A program made the translations under genes and the position numbers. A stretch of 64,000 nucleotides of DNA from assembly GCA_049322335.1 (NCBI GenBank), contig JBMORL010000104.1, forward strand, positions 3,475-67,474, in the 5' to 3' direction. Numbering within the stretch: the stretch's first letter is position 1; every line of letters begins with the position of its first letter. The notes under the pieces were generated by a model. The model searched no databases. It worked only from the letters and a program-made list of their open reading frames with translations, and had not been told where the DNA came from. Source of the stretch: JBMORL01 sp049322335 (GTDB taxonomy: Bacteria > Bacteroidota > Bacteroidia > Flavobacteriales_D > UBA2798). Of this stretch, positions 61,924-64,000 are shown one piece after another.

Positions 61924-64000
61924 ATGAAAAAAATACTCATTACCATTGGTTCACTTCTGCCCCTGGTTACATATGGGCAGGTTGCCAATGACAATTGCAA
62001 TACGGCTACCGCTGTAGTGATACCAGCTTCGGGTAATGCCTGCGTAACCGGGACAACTGCCGGGGCGATAAGCGACAACACTACCAATGCCTGCGATACA
62101 GGTACACCGGGAGTAGAAGTTTGGTATACGTTTACAGCTACAGGTAGCCAGAATACAATTACTGTGACGCCTACCGGTGGAGGAAGTGCTATTCAACAAG
62201 CCGTACTTACCATTGACGGAACCGGATGCGCTGATGCTGCCTATAACATTTGTAATGCCAGCGCTACCAATGGAGGAACTGCCACAGCCGCCTGGACATT
62301 TACTCCGGGAACGCAGGTATGGATATCGATAGAAAGTAATAATAATGTACAGGGGCAGTTCCAGCTTTGTATCACCTCTGTTACTCCACCTGCCGGTGCA
62401 GGAAGTTCATGTGCTACGGCTACTACCATTTGCAATACCAATTCCTTTTCAGTTGCTACTTTTCCCAACAACAACAATGGTTTTACACCCAATTGTTTTT
62501 TCTCTTCGCTCCAGCAACCTATTTTTTACCAGTTTACAGTTGGACAAAGCGGAACCTGTATCTGGAATGCCGATCCTACCGGTGCAGCAGAATACGACTG
62601 GGCCATGTATAATATAACAGCAGGATGTCCCGGAACATTGGTTTGCTGCAATTACAATTATGCCAGTGCCACAGGAGCTCCTGTAGGAATGGCCACCGGG
62701 GGAGCAGGTGCCTGTGGTACCAGCGGATTTGCCGGAGCACCGGGAGAATTAAGTCCGCCTGCCAACGTAACAGCCGGGCAAACCTACCTTATCATCATTG
62801 ATAATTATTCCAACAACTCCGTTGGATTCAATTTTACCTGGGGAGGAACTTTCCAGATAGCACCGGTAGCGCAATTTACTGCCAATCCATTAACAGCTTG
62901 CGGATCGGCCAACGTAAACATTACGAACACCAGTGTAGCTTCCACTTCCTATTCCTGGAATTTCGGAAACGGAAATACTTCCACAGCAACCAATCCACCC
63001 TCGCAGAGTTATACTTCACCGGGTACTTATCTCATTTCACTGGTAGCCACTTCTGCCACCGGGTGCCAGGATGTAGCCTCACAAGCTATTACCATCAATA
63101 CAGCCCCTACCGTAAACGTACCTGCCAATATCACTACCTGTCCCGGATCTAACGTGGCGGCCACTGCTTTTACAAGCAATCCGGGTGGCGCCACTTACAC
63201 GTGGACCAATTCCAACACTGCCATCGGCCTGGCTGCCAGCGGATCGGGAAATGTACCGGCTTTTACGGCTACTAACGCCACGGGGGCTGCTATTACAGCT
63301 ACCATCACCGTTACACCAACACTGGGAGGGTGCGTGGGAACTCCTTCCTCCTATACTATCACGGTAAATCCGCTTCCTGTTGCCAGCGTTCCGGCCAATG
63401 CCAGTTATTGTCCCGGAGCAACAGTTCCTGCTTCTGCCTATACCAGTACTCCTGCAGGCGCAACCTATACATGGACCAATTCCAATACTTCCATCGGACT
63501 TGGTGCCAGTGGTACGGGAAATACCCCTTCCTTTACCGCTACTAACGCTACCGGGGCTGCTATTACAGGAACTATCACTGTTACACCCACGCTTAACGGC
63601 TGTACAGGCAACACATCTACATACACCATCACCGTAAACCCCAACCCTACTGTAACTGTCCCTGCCAACATCACCACATGCCCCGGATCGAATGTGGCTG
63701 CATCAGCATTTACCAGTACACCGGCAGGAGCCACTTTTGCATGGACCAACTCCAATACTTCTATAGGCCTTGCTGCCAGCGGAACAGGAAACCAACCTGC
63801 TTTTACCGCCACTAACGGAACAGGAGCTGCTATTTCAGGAACCATCACTGTAACACCCACACTTAACGGGTGTACAGGAACACCGAATACCTATACCATC
63901 ACTGTTAATCCAACTCCTACAGCCAACGTTCCGGCCAATGCCACTTATTGTCCCGGAAATGCTGTACCTGCAGGAAACTTTACCAGCAATCCGGCAGGAG
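61924..64000 (+). CDS. partial repeat-rich secreted adhesin, runs off window end
   Basis: Open from the ATG at 61924 (MKKILITIGSLLPLVTYGQV, a signal peptide) to the last base, at least 692 residues, no stop. Residues 20-320 contain two carbohydrate-binding-like / peptidase-C-terminal-like beta domains (VWYTFTATGSQNTITVTPTG and IFYQFTVGQSGTCIWNADPT). Then a PKD domain (SYSWNFGNGNTSTATNPPSQ) and from 63118 tandem 90-residue PKD-like repeats. By analogy with the 26509 gene, a type B T9SS domain is expected beyond the window. Confidence 0.8.
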   Translation, partial: MKKILITIGSLLPLVTYGQVANDNCNTATAVVIPASGNACVTGTTAGAISDNTTNACDTGTPGVEVWYTFTATGSQNTITVTPTGGGSAIQQAVLTIDGTGCADAAYNICNASATNGGTATAAWTFTPGTQVWISIESNNNVQGQFQLCITSVTPPAGAGSSCATATTICNTNSFSVATFPNNNNGFTPNCFFSSLQQPIFYQFTVGQSGTCIWNADPTGAAEYDWAMYNITAGCPGTLVCCNYNYASATGAPVGMATGGAGACGTSGFAGAPGELSPPANVTAGQTYLIIIDNYSNNSVGFNFTWGGTFQIAPVAQFTANPLTACGSANVNITNTSVASTSYSWNFGNGNTSTATNPPSQSYTSPGTYLISLVATSATGCQDVASQAITINTAPTVNVPANITTCPGSNVAATAFTSNPGGATYTWTNSNTAIGLAASGSGNVPAFTATNATGAAITATITVTPTLGGCVGTPSSYTITVNPLPVASVPANASYCPGATVPASAYTSTPAGATYTWTNSNTSIGLGASGTGNTPSFTATNATGAAITGTITVTPTLNGCTGNTSTYTITVNPNPTVTVPANITTCPGSNVAASAFTSTPAGATFAWTNSNTSIGLAASGTGNQPAFTATNGTGAAISGTITVTPTLNGCTGTPNTYTITVNPTPTANVPANATYCPGNAVPAGNFTSNPAG
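63118..64000 (+). repeat. exact 270-bp in-frame tandem repeats
   Basis: Unit starts at 63118, 63388, 63658 and 63928, each exactly 270 bp / 90 residues, with cores WTNSNTxIGL, FTATN, TITVTPTL and YTITVNP. Three complete units and the start of a fourth. Same module as 27754-28293. Confidence 0.9.

Noticed and set aside
1..64000. tRNA or rRNA genes, including a tRNA attachment site for the array
   Set aside because: No cloverleaf-like or rRNA-like sequence was noticed on either strand; a dedicated scan was not possible.

Overview
The window comes from a Bacteroidota chromosome (Flavobacteriales/Chitinophagales-like). The evidence is type IX secretion C-terminal domains of type A (2670-4433, 5243-7621, 57363-59501) and type B / gliding-motility type (26509-31902, 32017-34419), a PPAD-like deiminase, a Rho factor with a long disordered N-terminal insertion, a DUF4199 protein, and promoter-like TAnnTTTG elements. 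No rRNA, tRNA or CRISPR array is visible.

Backbone, left (1-34.5 kb): a cytochrome-like lipoprotein; a padR-pspC regulatory pair; a secreted deiminase; a choice-of-anchor-B surface protein; rho with a DUF4199 membrane protein; mpl (murein peptide recycling); a porin; a DUF2490 protein; an MFS transporter; a five-gene heavy-metal efflux operon (two His-rich small proteins, CusB-, CusA- and TolC-like proteins); a VWA-domain protein; recG; and two very large repeat-rich adhesins with type B sorting domains.

Accessory block (34.6-57.1 kb): this is the main discovery. A tyrosine recombinase (34592-35728) is followed by an AT-rich array of four same-orientation multi-gene units. Each unit ends in an approximately 131-133 bp imperfect inverted-repeat site that looks like an integron attC: an R''-like YYAAC box, long paired arms, and an R'-like GTT box. 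The first 9-14 bases of every unit are the reverse complement of the R'' box at its own far end. Integron logic predicts exactly this if each unit once existed as a circle and recombined at G^TT. The recombinase has the integron-integrase-like C-terminus (RSPxDxL) but lacks the extra IntI insertion. I read this as an integron-like system carrying whole defence operons as cassettes of 2-9 kb. Cassette 1 holds a type IIG restriction-modification enzyme and a protein with a possible HEPN motif. Cassette 2 holds a UPF1-like helicase, a giant W-x-W-repeat protein ending in a DarT-like ADP-ribosyltransferase, and a DarG-like macrodomain protein. Cassette 3 holds an EcoRV-like restriction enzyme and its D12-class adenine methylase. 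Cassette 4 holds a Gly-rich protein, a TPR-SpoIIE phosphatase and an outer-membrane barrel.

Cassettes 1, 2 and 4 also carry, near both ends, a second hairpin type. Its stem sequence varies, but five of six copies keep an identical internal loop (ACA opposite AGA). Cassettes 2 and 4 have additional perfect 20-bp and 16-bp terminal inverted repeats.

Backbone, right (57.1-64 kb): a secreted subtilisin-like protease with a type A sorting domain, a DUF1801/YdeI-type protein, two unknown proteins, and the start of another large adhesin built of exact 270-bp (90-residue) repeats. It runs off the window end and shares its repeat type with the 26509-31902 protein.
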